Shown here piece by piece: positions 62,653-64,000 of a stretch of 64,000 nt of DNA. Source of the DNA: Odontesthes bonariensis (Eukaryota > Chordata > Actinopteri > Atheriniformes > Atherinopsidae); NCBI RefSeq assembly GCF_027942865.1, contig NC_134528.1, positions 8,675,586 to 8,739,585 of the forward strand, in the 5' to 3' direction. Position 1 is the first letter of the stretch, and every line of letters starts with the position of its first letter. The notes under the pieces were generated by a model. The model was not told the DNA's origin and ran no database searches. It saw only the letters and a list, made by a program, of their open reading frames with translations. Position numbers and translations under genes: made by a program.

Positions 62653-64000
62653 CTGCGTGGTTTAAAGAGAGACAAGCACAGTGAGGACAGGAGCAAAGAT
62701 GATGAAAGACAGTCTGCTTGTGGACTGTTAACTATGTCAAAGCAGTTGTAAAACTTTGGCAGGATAAACTTTTAAGAGCCAGGATGGAGGAGCAGAGGGG
62801 GATTAGGGGCTCAACACAGGGCTGCAAGAAGAGACGGCAGTAGTGGTGAATGTAATAAGGGGGTGAGATGTGGTCTCCCTGAAGCGCTCCAATGACATCA
62901 GACCCAAAGAGAAAAAGACTGCTCTTTTTAGCTCTAATTAGGTCAATGTTTCCCTAATAGATATGGCATAACCCCACCCCACCTATCAGTGGTGGTGACA
63001 TACTGGTGCATTTCATTTTGAATTCATGGTACACTGAGACGGTACCTCCAAAAATAAAGCACCACTCATTATGTATTAGCTTGTTATGTTTTGCACTTTT
63101 TGGCTGTTTTTCCTTCCCCCTTCCGACAAGCCATCTGACTTGTCTCAAACCGTCTCAACTGGGTTTTAATGGGTTACGGTGGAGGCCAGGTCATGTGATG
63201 CAGAGATCCATCACTCTACTTCTCAGCCGGTCATCCTTACTGGAGTTGTGTTTTTTTCTCATTTGGCCCCTACTGACTTCAAACCAGAAGGGACGGTGCG
63301 TAACTGCAGGATGTCGTGGCCGCCATGATGGTAGCCTTGAATTTTAAATGAATATTAGTAAAGCTCTTCCCACACCATCACAGCTCCTCCTTGGTGCTTC
63401 ACAGTGGAAACCACACCTACCAGCTACCGGCTTCTCACAAAGACACTGCAGCTGTGACTGAAAGATCACATCTGGATGTAAAGTTGAGATTTCCGCTGGT
63501 GTAACGAAGCAGCTCGCTTCGTCTCGGTCTTCCTCAGAAGTGGTTTATTTGTAGAAGTTACACCACAAAAGCCTGATTGAACAGTCGATGCACTGATGTG
63601 GGTTGTGATCTGAGTCGCTGTAAACTTCTCTGCAGCAGAGGGAACTGTCGGTCTTCCTCTCACAGAGTTCATGATTTCTGAGACTCACTTTTCTGGAGAG
63701 ATTTTTCCTCTTCGACTCAGGCTGACCTTCATCTCTTAAAGTAATCATAGGTTGTTTCTTTTTTCTTGACCCAGCAGTTTCTGGCGTAATATTGATTACT
63801 GCGCATGTGGAGTGGGGGCTGCTTTCTGTTTCTCAGCTGAGAACCCTGTCCAAGGTGATCCGATGAGGCTGGTGGACATGTCACCAAGACGAACTGTGGA
63901 CATTTTCTATAACATCTCTTTCAGCTTTGTTTGAATTTTTCCCATAACATCAAGCCATTTATGATCCCGAGTGTCAATGCGTCCTAACGTTTGACTGTAT
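62653..64000. other. arhgap44 intron extending off the right edge
   Basis: The preceding arhgap44 exon, expected to encode ...LEFYKKDG, was not found before position 64000. The stretch is mostly occupied by a Tc1 fossil at about 63000-63740. Confidence 0.55.
63000..63740 (-). mobile_element. Tc1 fossil in arhgap44 intron
   Basis: On the minus strand the order is KVSLRNHELCERK, then SSAAEKF-type and ATQITTHISASTVQ, then TNKPLLRKTETK (DNA-binding domain and linker). Next come GCACCAAGGAGGAGCTGTGA and TGGTGTGGGAAGAGC, then a catalytic-region remnant with GACCTGGCCTCCACCG and CCAGTTGAGACGGTTTGAGA (the ...WPPQSPDLNPIEMVW region). Frames are broken and sections are deleted. The outer ends were not identified. 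Confidence 0.8.

Overview
This window is vertebrate nuclear DNA, almost certainly from a ray-finned fish of percomorph type. Genes are split into short exons with GT/AG introns, intergenic gaps are small, and the interspersed repeats are typical teleost families (several Tc1/mariner fossils, a hAT MITE with TAGGGCTGGG ends, L2-type LINE pieces, GGATGGATGG-tailed retroelement ends). I see no prokaryotic operons, CRISPR arrays, rRNA or tRNA genes, and no endogenous retrovirus.

Layout, left to right. (1) 1-12.7 kb: chad (chondroadherin, minus strand, three coding exons) followed by the last six coding exons of acsf2 (plus strand). The 5' exons of acsf2 are not visible, so chad probably sits antisense inside an acsf2 intron. 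(2) 15.4-17.5 kb: armc7 (minus strand, three exons, complete). (3) 18.4-19.4 kb: a small two-exon plus-strand gene for a 78-residue single-pass membrane protein that I do not recognise; it lies head to head with armc7. (4) 22.5-38.0 kb: ndel1 (minus strand, eight coding exons, 344 codons, complete), with a noncoding first exon near 39.8 kb. (5) 41.2-46.4 kb: tex47 (plus strand, eight exons, 229 codons), divergent from ndel1, with an RFX X-box about 100 bp upstream of its start codon. (6) 52.8-62.7 kb: the 3' half of arhgap44 (minus strand), comprising six exons including an 18-nt microexon; the BAR and RhoGAP exons lie beyond the right edge.

The genes are unrelated in function: cartilage matrix, mitochondrial acyl-CoA activation, an armadillo protein, a small membrane protein, a dynein/LIS1 cofactor, a testis-type protein and a synaptic/endocytic RhoGAP. 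Most have human counterparts on chromosome 17, so this is a conserved vertebrate block with local rearrangement rather than a functional cluster.

Exon boundaries were read by hand from splice sites, reading phase and recalled family sequences. Phases close exactly for chad, armc7, ndel1, tex47, the small gene and the visible parts of acsf2 and arhgap44. The main items for a second look are two near-perfect short-loop inverted repeats beside chad, the unidentified small protein, the X-box elements, the arhgap44 microexon and Ser/Cys/Pro-rich exon, and a NAGNAG acceptor in ndel1. I found no clear evidence of an undescribed multi-gene system.
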